The notes below the pieces were generated by a model. It worked only from the letters and a program-made list of their open reading frames with translations, searched no databases and was not told the DNA's origin. Of a stretch of 64,000 bases of DNA, positions 39,401-51,872 are shown one piece after another. Source of the DNA: Lineus longissimus (taxonomy: Eukaryota; Nemertea; Pilidiophora; Heteronemertea; Lineidae); contig NC_088310.1 in NCBI RefSeq assembly GCF_910592395.1, positions 21,771,501 through 21,835,500 of the forward strand, written 5' to 3'. Position 1 is the stretch's first letter; each line of letters opens with the position of its first letter. Position numbers and translations under genes: made by a program.

Positions 39401-41220
39401 CGACTCATTTGATAGGTCAGAGAAAGAGCGAGTCACTAATGCTGTCATCTGTCAATGTCCATGTTGAAATGGCTAAAGACTCACGTGTGAAAATCAATAT
39501 ATCACGATAACGACATTCCACACCGAATCTGACCTTTCCGGGTTGACCCCTGAAAAAGAGCGCCCCAACTTGATCCAAAAATGAATAATGGAGAACCTAA
39601 CTGATGGGTTTTAGATCACACAAGAGTTAAGTGACATGCATGTGACCAGTCATTATCTTGTGACAAGATGTCACTTCCACTGTAGCCATACTGTCGATTA
39701 CAGCCGCGAGCCATGTAGCCAAGTCGATTTCACTGCGCTCGAATTTACATAGAATTATTGGACGGACTGGTCAATGGATTAAGCAAGAATATTGGCTAGA
39801 ATTGTAGATTTCTTATTCATGGAATAACAATAGTTATTGATTGGTAATGTTTGTAAGTCCTGTGAGTCACGTATGACCACCACAAGGAGAAGCGATGTTA
39901 GATGACCGGATTTGACAATATGCAAAGCAACTTTGAAAGGAATGTGACTAACAAAGGTTATGTATCTTCATGAAAATACCAAAATACTTCTCCACAATTC
40001 TCAGAGAAAATGGTAGAAAAATTGAACATCTTAAATTTTCTGCAAACATTCTCCCCAAACACCAATGAGGAAATAAAATACACCATTTCACTTAAGACAA
40101 ATTTGTTTTTCTTCTGATGAAAAAAACCCAACTTTTTAATTATCACATCATAGAATGCGCTATGTTTCTTTTTTTAACTCAAGTCTAACTTGCATAGAAA
40201 CAAAAAGGTTGAAAAGACAGAACATACAAAGATGGTACGAAATAGAAGGTCATCTGTCATATAATCGGCAATTACGACAACCTCTGTAACAATAATTCAC
40301 GAATCTAATAATCCGTAAAGAAGGACAAGAAGAGAGCTTAATCTCGAGTCTCCATCTGCGTTGTTCGTCTTCTGCTAACAAGTACAAGAATGATTTTCAT
40401 CAACGCTGTAACATGCTTTCTTCCAATTGCTGAACATCAGACGCTGTTCCTTCTGGCCTGCAATAGACCATCGACATCAAATTGTCCGTACATAAAGAGA
40501 TTCTTCTGTCACAAAATGGGATAATGTTTTCCCGCTTTGATGCCCTTTGTAGGACTTCAACATGCTTGTGAAGAACAAATGTATTTTTTTCTCTAGATCG
40601 ATATTAAGACGAACACGACGTAGCGACTGCTTCGTCTCTGATCTTCACAATATACAAGTAGGCAGGCCAGGTTCCTGTTACCGTTTAGCCCATTGCTTTG
40701 ACAGTGATGTTTTTTATCGCAATGTCATGTGATTATGCTAATCTGCGCATTGAGATTCTTCTGATCAAATGGACGAACCGAGATAAAAAGGGCCATGATC
40801 TTTTCAAAAGTCGAACGGATATTGTAACAAGGATAGGAGTATTCTGGCCGATCTCCAGAAGGTACTATGTCTGATGCTTAGCCAATAGAGGAGTTGCATG
40901 TTGGAGAAGAGGCGATCACATTCCATCTTGAACAACAGGATACTCTGAAAGACCGGTTTCTTTACTTTCACAAGGCTCATCTTATGCCTAGTCGGTAGTA
41001 AGCAGTTTAACCCACTCTATGAACACTCGAAAAATCTGACTTCGTATTAAAATATCGGGGGAAATACCCGATTTGTTAAATGATCTGGAAATATTTAGAG
41101 GGATGAGTATCTGACAGATACGAAATAAAATGTACTTTAGGTATGATTTTGAACTTGACAGGTACTTTTGATAGAACTATACATGTATATTGAGAATGAT
41201 TAATAAGAATTCATATGTAC
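36401..41220. other. BCL11: Intron segment without recognisable gene
   Basis: AT-rich intronic sequence. It contains one diverged tandem duplication (37386-37729) and a few open frames under 80 codons with no family resemblance. Two of these (starting at 37783 and 38379, plus strand) begin with ATG, and the second begins in a short CpG-richer patch, but neither has a convincing domain. Nothing else was identified. Confidence 0.6.
37386..37729 (+). repeat. Diverged tandem duplication, ~156-178-bp units
   Basis: Copy one (37386-37541) and copy two (37552-37729) share in order CTTGTGGACAAAC, TTGGTAAACCAAT, GGCCAGATAATTGCAGT and CAAGTTGTCA, with a roughly 25-base insertion in the second copy. 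The blocks are conserved while the bases between them differ, as after an old duplication. Confidence 0.8.
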
Positions 41221-41646
41221 CTGTATTTGTAGTATTAGATTCAGCGTCCACTTGTTTTGGTCTGGGAGCCGTGCACGTTCCCTTGTCGTCTTTTGAACAG
41301 AAATCAGATTTCAAATCGTTTTCCTTGAGCTCTTGAGCATTGTCGTCGATGTCCATGCTTAAGTTTATGGGGACATTTTGAAGATGAGCGGGCCGTGGTG
41401 ACATCTTGTCGCGTAACTCGGGCGTACCTTTCCTGCCCATTGGTGCAGATATGCTAGGCCTGTGATTATTTATCAACATATTTTCACCGTCCTCGTCATT
41501 TTCTAAGTTATCGTCCGAGTCGTAGGGCTGACAATTTTCCTTGTTCAAATGTTTGACTTTGTGTTTTATGAAGCGGACTATATCGTTTAGAGCGAATTCT
41601 GTCTGGCATTCCCCGCAGATAAGCACATCCGAATCCACTGAGTCCA
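41221..41646 (-). CDS. BCL11: BCL11 upstream coding exon with N-terminal zinc finger
   Basis: This internal coding exon has a clean acceptor (CTTTTCAG before 41646) and donor (ACAG|GTACAT at 41221/41220). It contributes two bases of a split codon, 141 full codons, and one base that pairs with AA of the 3' exon to make Glu, giving ...NTT-NT-E-PYSFVCGTC. This rebuilds the vertebrate EPSSYICTTC-like junction, strong evidence that both exons belong to one gene. Residues 10-32 hold the N-terminal finger (C10, C13, H28, H32), corresponding to human CGQCQMNF...FIEHKRKQC, which in BCL11A is a C2HC finger involved in self-association. DK-x-SPRxAH (residues 79-86) matches the human DK...SSPRSAH segment. 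PINLS (residues 92-96, 41357-41371) resembles a CtBP-type motif. The exon opens with TG of a codon, so an upstream exon ending in phase 1 is required; it is not visible in the window. Confidence 0.95.
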
Positions 41647-42609
41647 CTGAAAAGATAAAGATAAGAAAGACATTAGGCCACTGTTAAATTTGGTAAATCT
41701 TACAGTTATTGGAAGGAAGGATCCATAAAGTAAAGCCATAGATCTATGACATGAATTATCGAGGGTTCGGGTCATCATCTCCAATTGGTCCCACTCTTTC
41801 CTGCGGACGCAATTAACGTAGTAACCAGAGGCCTTGATTGGTCCATAGTGATTCAATGAATATGTCACTGGTGTTGCTCTATTGTCGGAATTCTCTGACA
41901 TCATGACCTTACTCCGGACATGTTTCACAATTGGCCTTAGTCCTTAAAAACCACACAACAGGTGCTGCAGAATCATTCATTTGACTAATTAATTCTGATA
42001 TTGGGGACCCATTAAGTTGTTTCATGAATTTTAATTTTTTTCAAGACGAATGTCCTACCAGTATTCATAAATTCATACAGGAAATGTGAATTTAAATTTG
42101 TAAGAAATAAAAAAAAAATTGTACAGGCCTATGAGATGTACACATGATGGACTCATGCATTTTAAATTTATGAATCCAGACACGTACTCCAATTAGCATA
42201 TATTTCAGACAAGTCTTTCAGAAATTCAAAATGTGAACCAATTACGAGCCATATGGCTATTCAAAGCGGCAGCAATAATACCGCAACGAGGCACTCTGGA
42301 CTGAATGTGTTAAACATGGCTAACCATCAAATGATGCCGGAGGCAATTTCACACTTTTCTGTAGCTGTTTTGTAATTACTTCAAATAGAAGTCATATAAA
42401 GAATGTTGAGAAGAACGAGCGATGAGGTTGAAAAACAAAGGCTTCAATTTAGAAACGTTTGAAGTGGAAAGCAAACAAATAACAGGGTAGACTTGCAGCT
42501 ATTTTCAATTGAAGTAAATATCAATTAGAATCCTACATGGGTTACGTCGCCTGAGGGTGGAAAAAACTAATATCTACCACAAGGTTCGAAAGAAAGAGCG
42601 ACTTTTAGG

Positions 42610-42643
42610 CCGATGATGTCTGAAAGGATCGAGACATCATCGG
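42610..42643. repeat. Hairpin: 12-bp perfect inverted repeat, 10-base loop
   Basis: CCGATGATGTCT and AGACATCATCGG are exact reverse complements flanking a 10-base loop. It lies about 1 kb 5' of the finger-1 exon on the BCL11 strand, in the upstream intron. The stem is GC-balanced and would be stable in RNA or DNA. It is too short for a typical microRNA precursor. Confidence 0.8.
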
Positions 42644-44578
42644 ATCTACAACACGAAATATGCCATACTGTCCATATGTATAATTCACAGCCCTCTTGAA
42701 TATGAGAATATTGCATCATTTAACTCAGCACAATACTAAAATGTTTCAAAGGGCACCATGATATCATGTCCATCTGACGTTCCTTAATTTAGCGGATATG
42801 ATGCCCATATCCAGTTCCATATGGTGCTACACATACTAAAGCAAACAGCAATAATTTCAAAACTTTATGAAACATTTTTTTTCCAAGAGTAAAAATTAGG
42901 TACTACATTCTTCAATTTGAAGTGTTCAGACAATTACGGATATGCAATAACCTTGCATTATCGTGGTCTACTATGTGACCATGATTACAAACTAAATGAG
43001 CCAGTAATGTTTTTTTTCTTCTTAATCGGCAAATTTCTCGGCGAATTTTTCCATTAGAGAAGATACAACTACTAATTTAGTGCGGGTATCAGCTGCCCTT
43101 ATATGGATGTGGTTGCCTCGGAGATCAATACCAACCAATTTATCACACAGTGATTACCTATAGAAAGTCAATGATCGCTAAATTACGATTTCGATAGAAG
43201 ACCTTCGACCTGAACATTTTCAATTGGAGTAATCTCCTGGTCTTTTTACAACGCCCACAGTGCATCAAAGTTACCTTAAATACAAGCCCTACAAATATAG
43301 CCACAATTTCGTGTGACTGTGATAACCAGTAAACACATTAGAATTCTGATCATGAAATTTCGGCCGGGGTAATATTCCCTTTGATTTTTTTCAGGGAAGA
43401 TTCTCAGAAGACGATGCATTTTGCCATTTCCACCAGCGCACCTCATTAAAAGTCCAGCAAAGAATGACACCCTTAAAGTTTAATCAAAATTCAACCAGTG
43501 TGTTTCGGGTTAAAGAGACCTAAGTATTCTTCAGATCACAATATGATAGAGGTATTTTGTTTTTTTTATGGTGGAAATGCAATTCAGCTTTAGATTCAAC
43601 TTAAAATGAACCTAATTGTGTTTATATTCACTTTTTGCTGATTATATATATATTATTAAGACTTTCAGCTTTATCAACTTACTTTTCAAGGACATGGCAT
43701 GTATGGTCCCTCCCTGAAATTCCATCAAAACCTATGTCGCGAGATCCAACTGCAATAATTCCGATTATGTTGAAGTGGTCCAAACCCGCTCTGTACTAAT
43801 TACCCAATGTTTAGTTCGTCTGCAACATAATTGATGATATTTACTCAAGACCTCTTCACTGGCTCAAACCACCATTGTAAATTGCTGCTATATCCCTCCA
43901 AGATGCCAGAGTAATAAGGACTTTAGGTGCATAAGAGAACAAAATAGCCACGTCCATTATGGTTTGGTTGGAATAATCCCAGACATTTGAATATCGATGT
44001 GAAGAAAATGTTACTGCCGTCTTTCAAAAGATATTTATTTTTGGCCAAACTTATTGATTACCCTCGTCATGGTGACTTCATTCCAATTCGGTTATAGCTA
44101 CAGGCCCTTAATATCATTAGCTAATGCGAAAAGCTCCTGCCACTGACCTTGGCTGGTATGTGTCTTTACGACAAAAAAACAACAAGAGTGGGACATGATT
44201 GTTTAATCTTCAGAATCCTAAACATCTTTCCTAACTCTCATTTGTTCAATAGCGTCTATGGATTCAGACTAGAGCCAATTAATGGATACAGGTACCCAAA
44301 GTCGAGTATGAGCATTAGTTAGAATCGTCAGGCATGACTGTGCTGGACGACAAATCCACTTCTTTGTCAAGATGGTCTGATAAGTCTGAAAAATCATCGC
44401 TAGCACCAGTAGACAACCCCATAACGCCCACAGCATCGAATGAATTCAATCTGACCAAATAAGGGCCGAACAAATGACCTGATACATCTCGAACAAAGAA
44501 GCCCAGCATGTATAACGATCTCTTCACTGCAGCCTTCCATTAGATCTTAAACAAACGTTAAAAAGACTGAATTTCAAA

Positions 44579-44591
44579 TTTCCATGGCAAC
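44579..44591. promoter_or_regulatory. X-box-like site ATTCCATGGCAAC
   Basis: One side is a perfect RFX half-site (GGCAAC) and the other a degenerate half (ATTCC) around the same CCATGG core. It lies upstream of the finger-1 exon, in the upstream intron or 5' flank. Confidence 0.3.
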
Positions 44592-47500
44592 AGAATCAGG
44601 TAACTTTAAACTGGCAGTCAGTGTCAGAAATCTGCAGCCAGTGAAATGATACAGATAATTAAACAATGTTTTATCACTTTGATTTTATTACAAAAGACCC
44701 TGGTTTCAGTAACCAAGATACAGTTATCGGATTGACTCACTTCCAATATTGTTGACATGATCTGCTTCATGTTTTTTAAGCTTAAACTGAGATGAAGTAG
44801 AAAGTAAATTGAGGGGCAACTCTCATCGTTCTGATCATTCAACTATAAATATGTCATTCCCCATCACAATATTTTATTACATTTCATTACCGGGTGAAAT
44901 TCCTTCTTAATGTCACGTAACGCAAACTTAGATCTACATGTATTAAGTCAATTAAAGATAAGAGAACCAAAGCTTTAGTTCATAATAATGAAATATTAAA
45001 ATGGTCAATTACCCAACGGTATAAGTATTGAGTGTCAAAACCATTTCTATGTTTATATATGGATGAAATGCTGTGTAATATTGTGCCCAAAGTTAAAATG
45101 GCTAACAAAATGACGACGATCCAACCATCCAGGAGAATTTGCACCAACTCATGCTATTCATGTCAATAAAATCATATTTATGGCATAAGTTTACCTGAAT
45201 ACACCATAAACGTGTAACGGTTTGGTTCGTTACTTTAAACTATAATTATGTGTGATTAGAAAAAAAAAAACCCATACAAGAATTCTGATAAACATCTACA
45301 GAAATTTGAATTCATGTGACCACCGTTACACATGGGCGGATAGCTGTACCTTTGTAAATGAACACCCTATATGTTTCAGGGGGGAAAAACATGACATTAA
45401 AGCATTTGTTTAGACTAATGACAACTTAATAGCTTTCTGCGTGTTATGCTGTGTGTATATGGTCGACTATACTGGCATGGGTGGGGCAGCGAAAATTGCA
45501 CTGGCTAAATTACAGGGCATCCAATTTCTATCGTTAAACCATGTCCACAAGCAATCATGACTGACTGTTAGCCTTAAGCACTCCGAAGAGAGCGGGGAAA
45601 AATTACACCATTTCATACTTAACGATTTTGCAATTTTGTCCAAAGGATAGTAAAATGTGCCATCATCAAAATGTAAAAAAAAGAACACATCAGGGTGTGT
45701 TAGATTTATTAGGGAAAAAAGAACGCTTACGTGGCTTTGAATTAAATTACGAATCGACTCATATTATTTGGTCATGCTGGCGATATGCCGTCAGCATTTG
45801 ATGAGGCAGCTGACGTACTCTCCTTTTGGTCACTTTGGTAATGTATTGTCAATTTTTAGATGATCCATTTCCATTGACCTCTTTGTTGCAAAAAGTACAA
45901 CAAAATTTACTAATTGGTCGCTAAATTCGATCTTTTTTCTAGGTCATGAAATATTTATATTTTAGTCGCACAAAGCCAATAAAAACTTCAAATTCTGACG
46001 ACTTTGTCAGTTTGACAAAACATCAATGATTAGACCCAGTGACCACATTACTGGTGTTGATATGAATGATACAATATAACATGAATATGATCCTACAGGA
46101 TAAATTTAAATGACGAATCTGACTCAAGACCTTACATTATTCACGTGTCATATGTTAACATGGCCAATGGATTGGTCACTGCATACATGCAACGGATAGC
46201 ATTTACGAATCTGCTAATCTGATCCCAGGGGCTGAAGCCGTTTATCTGTGGGGTGTGTCAATAAGCGGGTGAATCCTCATGCTACATCAATGGCCGTTCG
46301 TTTATCTTACCCTCTGATCGATGGAGATGTCCAATCGCATCTGTTGGTCAAGACGGTGACTCATTAGTATGCGTAAGTAAACGTGAAGGAGGATGTGCGA
46401 GAAATTAATTCTGGTGTTAGTTCTTGGATGATTTAGTAGCTTAGGCTATTGACACTGTTTTGATGTTGCGAGCTGATGGTAGTGGTAATATTAGACTATA
46501 TGATTAAGACAAATGAAGTAGGTGCTCAGAGAGGGTTACACTAAAATATCTAAAATATCGGCATGGTGTCATTGCAATGTTATAGCGCGGGTCAAGTTGT
46601 ATGGCAGACTTGATTACATGAAAAAAGTTTTATTGAACATTTGTAGATGTTGGTCAAATCTAACTCAACGTTTTGGCACACCATGTAGGTCTACTTGTCC
46701 ATTGGGATAACCCTTGAATTGACCTGAAGACGTGACGCAAGGTAATAATGAAGCTGCTACGCATCATGAATGAATTCCTATTAACAGTATTGTACCCCAT
46801 TCGGGTCAGGAGGCTGGTCCGTGCACGATACTCGATATTAACGCAGATGGACCAATCTTTTGATCTTGGCAAATCACAAAGAAGGATGACCCCGAGATAT
46901 CATATCGCTCAGTAACGGGCCATTTTTCTTCCCTACATCCATTCATTAGAGTCAAAATCTTACAACGTACATGCTTGATGGGTTCAATTCTTCCCATCCA
47001 TAATGTCGCGGATCCGCCCCGGGCAGGCATATGATAGGTCAGCTTAATTATCGTGCCTGGTACAGCGCTCATCGCATTCAACTCTTTCATCTTTGACGCG
47101 GAAAAAATTCGACAACAGCTAGCATAACGACCAGGTGGTGATTAGCGCCAGGGATTAAAAAACCTAAGTGTTTGATGTTTTAGAACTTGAAAGTGTTAAG
47201 TATTGATTCTGGTCATCAACAAATTTAGCTGGTGTTCAATATTCCAGCGCTACAGACCTGGAAAATTGACCATGGACATGAATGTCAGTTTAATTATGCC
47301 GCCTCGGAGTCGATGGGTATGGACCTCTTTACTTTCCTACTACAAAAGCTATCGATTTGTAAATGTTTTGGAAGACACAGAGTCATAGCGATGCCCGAAG
47401 ATGCTATGAATCACTGGCACTCATTAGCTAAGACAATAGGTTCCAGACAGATCAAAGGTGATGTCCTCGGGTGTTTTATGCGATGAATCGGCATTTGAAA

Positions 47501-48840
47501 GTATATCCGTTTTACTACGAAGCAAAACTCTGGTTTGAAATATCTGAATTTGCCTTGATGCAGCTCCTTATTTTGAGGGAAGACGAAATACAATGTGGAT
47601 TTGCAGAAATCTACTCTGCACAAGAAGATAAGTTTCACTTCCTAATTGTTGCAAGTGAAAAAGGGGTGGGCTCTGGAAATCTTTTAAATTGGATATCTAA
47701 TGACAATATAAGCAATGTAATGTGGACAAATGCACGAAGTCGTCAATACTAGAAAGTTGGACAGTCCGGGAGCAAACAAAAGACACAGATGATACTCAGT
47801 ATTCACATCGTGTCCACCTTACACACTATTTTCACCAAATGATCAATGTGCCAGAACCAAATGATCGCTACAGTGATTAGTCCGAACCACATGTGGTATA
47901 GACGAATGACTGTGATCATGAGCGAAGAACACTATGCAGGATGCATTCGGAAAATATACGTTGAACAAAAATATTGAACACTGTCTTGCTTAATTCAGCG
48001 ATTCAGCGGATGCTGTATAACAAAACAGCATTGGCTGCAATTAGGAAAATTGTGTCCATTGGCAGTGGAGCAAATGGTGAGCTACCTCAATCATCGAGAA
48101 TGGCTTGCTCATTTTCTGCAAATTGCCAATGATACACATGGACTATAGCTGCGTTATTACGTCTTATGAGAGAAGAGTTGTAACACAATAAAACCAGGGA
48201 GTTGCTACTACGTTCATTCATAACAATAACCCCGGTGGGGGTGTTCTGGCGCGTAACAGTGGAATAATTAGTGTGAAGATAACAAAACGACAACAGGGAA
48301 AAGAGAAATCGCTGGAATATACCAGGAGATTTCCTGAACGTAAAAATGGCTAGTCCTGTGGTAAGAATGGGTTACCAATACTTGATTTCGACTGCTAAGC
48401 TTAAACAGAAGTCGTTATGGTAGTTCGACTATTGCTGATTGGTAATACCTGGCTTGAGCCATTAGTAATGAAATCACATCTGGTGTAGTCATGTTGTCAG
48501 GTACTGGAAGTGACTGAAGTCTCAAACGACATTGCTGCATGGGTTTGACAGTCCTACAAATAATATTGAAAAATATATGGGCTGTGTACATAACGGATAA
48601 TAGGTTGTAAATTAACTATCTTAGAATTGGTACTACTGACAGCAAGGTTGTCATCTGCTAAATTTGAGTTTGCTCTTCTTTTCATTCATCCATAATCTGT
48701 AAGCTCTCTTTCAACATATATTTGACAACCAAATGTTAAAATCTTGGGAAAGGTCAAGAAACATAATATGAGAAGTTAAGAATAGCTTGAAAAAGGGAAG
48801 ATATTGCAATAGGTTGAAAAAGTCCTCAAACCTATAAGAT

Positions 48841-48874
48841 AAAAGCTGTGCCTGTGGACTGATCCACAGCTTTT
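48841..48874. repeat. Inverted repeat with two competing stems
   Basis: AAAAGCTGTG pairs with CACAGCTTTT (10 bp, loop of 14). Inside, CTGTGGA pairs with TCCACAG (7 bp, loop of 4) using part of the same 3' arm, so the two hairpins are mutually exclusive. The following T run is of no known significance in a metazoan intron. Confidence 0.7.
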
Positions 48875-51708
48875 TCTGTCTTGCTTGACGTTATGTCCAT
48901 TATCCAACTGTCGTATATACAACTATTACAAAAGCTTGAAATGGCAGACCATAAAACTTTTCAGATGGGCATCTATTTTTCCAACGTATCCAGTTTTGAA
49001 TAGACCTGAAAGGTTTGGATGGCATTGCCCAGATTGCTAACTACAGACCGTAAGAACAGAAATCACAAAAGATTTTTCTGAAAGCTGTAGTCATCGCTAA
49101 CGGCTCAAACTGATCCGAATCCCAGGAAGGGTTTGAACAACAAAGAAATATTTTAGGTTTTTAATTTAGCGTCCGAACATCAAAACTAAGTAACAAAAGC
49201 TGTATTCTGCAAGAAAAACAAAAATTGGGAATTGCTTGACGGATACTGAGGATTTCTGTATCAGCCGCAGGGAATGTTTCTTCTAGCCAATACAACTGCT
49301 ATTATATTGCCGCCTTTTCTCATCAGTGTAGGCCTATGGTGATCTACTCAGACCTAGTCGTCACTATGGTTATCATGAGAAAATATGGCTGATCCAACAT
49401 GACAGTATTACATTGAGATAAAGTCAAGACATGTTTTCAGAAAACTGATGACTCAACTATTGCAAACGGCGTAGCTTTCGGAAAAATCAAAGTGACAACC
49501 GAACCAACATAGATTTGTTGGGTATAGGCCTTAAAAAGGTTAGTTAAAAGAGTGCCGTGATCAAAAAAGTGGTAAAGAAGGATGACACCTTATTATGTAA
49601 AGGAATGTTGTCAGTCCAACATCCTGCGCTGGCAGTTTATTCTTTTCGGAAGTATGATTGTGGGGTAAACAATGTGGGCAATAAAATATGAATAATATGG
49701 GAGTATTTTTGATGGGACGAAATTCTAAAAGATTTACTGGAAGAATTCAACAATAGGTGGTCCATTAGGGAAACCCTATGGCATATGGACAGCAAGAGCC
49801 GTCGTATTGCTGTGGTATTGTTGCATTGTTAAGTATGGTGGAGGCATAAACATAAATAGCTGGATTAAAAATGAAATAAAAGATTCAGATATCATTTGCT
49901 TATAGAAACAAGGAGTAACAGATTATTGTGCATAACTTCCTGAGAAAGGAACGGATCTCGAAGTGGATGGTAAACAATGATGCTCTGTGGCTTTTATTGG
50001 CGAAGCAGAAGTTTTAACACAGAAACAGGTAACCTTCATCAAGTGTTGAAAGGAAAAGCATTTGACCTGTTATCAAATCGATTATGATCCTTTACTTTGC
50101 AACTAACTTCTTTTCCAAAACTGCTTTGAATAAATTTTTACTGAAAATCACTTCCATTACCAGTGCTCATATAGTTACCCGGTTGACAATCAGTGTTACT
50201 AAGTGAGACTAAATCATTGGACTACTCGAATATCATAAGACAGCATGAAGTCCTGACTGATCTGCTCAGTTTCAAACTAATAAATCAAGTCTGAATTTCA
50301 GAATCAAATAGCCTTACCTCATGACCAGGACTGACTCATAACAGTTTGCCTTGGTTTGAATCCTCCATGTCCTATTACACTTCATCAGATTCACCGAAGC
50401 CCCTCAGGTCATATAAATTTTTAAAGTGATTTGTACAGAAATGATTCACAACCTTCAGGATATACGGCACACAGTTTAGTGATTGAGAAAGAATGGCAGG
50501 GAATCTTTGACCATTGATGGCCCCTTTGCTGATCAGTCAAATTATACATTATGAGTTAAACGTAAATTGCCCACTAGCTTCTTTCGTTGGAAGTTACGTC
50601 GTGAAATTTGCCATGTTCTAAGTTTTAGGAATTTGATGTTATGTTACTATGGTGTGGTTTATAATTGAATGTTTATTATCATCTTCATATATTTATATTT
50701 CACTCTGTTGGTTTCAAATTACAACAAAATGATTTCATGTTTTGCTGCAATCATGTGCAATCATTTATGTTTTTTAATATTCATTTAACAGGATTTTCAT
50801 TCTCCATACGCCAGAAAATAAAACTCGCTAAGATTGAAAGTCTGCAATTATTAAGTTTCGAACGGCTTTGAAATCAAAGTGATGTACAACGTACTCGTGA
50901 TACCGGAGTCTCCAATCTTCAAACAAACCCAACCAGAAGCCAGATCAGTGCAGCTGATCAGTCCGCAAATGAATTTGAGGCCAGATGTTGTCGGTCAAAC
51001 ATAAATGAACGTTTATTTCACCTCAAATTGAACCAAAATATGCTAGCTTTATCTCTCATTTACTTAATACATGAGAGATGTAGCTAACCATACACAGGGC
51101 TGAAGTATTTACTGAACACACGGGACAATTACGTTTATAACTTCTGGATAAATACTTTGTCCGATTAGAAAAAGTTACTGTTACCTTGTGTTATATCATA
51201 GGCGACTATCATCCATTGGGTTGTTTAAAAGGATAACGAACTAATTGTATGTAAAACCTGAGTGAAATATGTTTTTGCTGGTTTGTACAATATTGCGTTT
51301 TTTCTGTCAACAAGCCCAACAATTATTGGCTTGGTAAAACTTGTTAACTGATTTGTTTATATTTGAATTTAACAAACAAGGATGTTTACTTTTTTTTTAA
51401 AAATCAATGACTAAGTTCTGGGAAACAATTCCCAGTGGGAACCCATCTGAAAATAGACGACAATGCCAGAGCTAAGCTAGGGGTAAAAGCCAAACATACA
51501 AACAAATGACAAAACGATATTGAATGCAACAACAGGCAGTATCACTATGTCAGGAATCGTTAAGTACATTTGAAGTTTTTTTAAAATTTGAAAACAATAT
51601 TGTTTTATTTGTATTTTTCGTCACAAAATCAGCTTGCTGTATTTGTTTACTTGCAGAGAAAAAGTACATACTGCAATAGTCGTTCTTGACACCCTGCAAA
51701 GCCCATAC

Positions 51709-51872
51709 CATTGGAAATGCATCTTGTTTTATCAAATATTGGAAGACAAATTCTGATATTAAAACATCACATTGGAAATTCATCTTGTTCCTTGAAATCG
51801 AACGTTTAAGCAATACCTCTCCTGTACATTGGAAATGCATTACTTTAGATGTGAAGAACAAGTTCTGATATT
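51709..51872 (+). repeat. Three imperfect tandem units (~57-61 bp)
   Basis: Units begin with CATTGGAAAT at 51709, 51770 and 51827. The first two continue as (G/T)CATCTTGTT; the first and third share TTCTGATATT near their end. On the minus strand a 109-codon frame runs through the array, giving repeated HFQC/NFQC-like peptides, probably a by-product of the repeat and not a gene. Confidence 0.7.

Larger units (their letters stand above)
15332..41220 (-). other. BCL11: BCL11 intron between finger-1 exon and large 3' exon (25.9 kb)
   Basis: The intron is bounded by GTACAT (41220 side) and TTTTTCAG (15332 side), with matching phase 1. A very long intron at this position is also typical of vertebrate BCL11A/B, where it carries enhancers. 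It contains no recognisable full-length gene or transposon. Notable contents, listed separately, are the CpG-rich pocket and short ORF at 18.7-18.9 kb, an X-box at 23613, local tandem duplications at 32.1 and 37.4 kb, and the CpG-rich zone at 35.7-36.4 kb with a candidate alternative first exon. Otherwise it is AT-rich non-coding sequence with homopolymer tracts. Confidence 0.9.

Noticed and set aside
42253-42375. Plus-strand frame of about 40 codons starting MAIQSGSNN, near the finger-1 exon
   Set aside because: Short, with no splice site or family resemblance; not supported beyond a good ATG.
50335-50365. GGTTTGAATCC, considered as a tRNA T-loop
   Set aside because: The stem bases do not pair and no acceptor or anticodon arm can be drawn.
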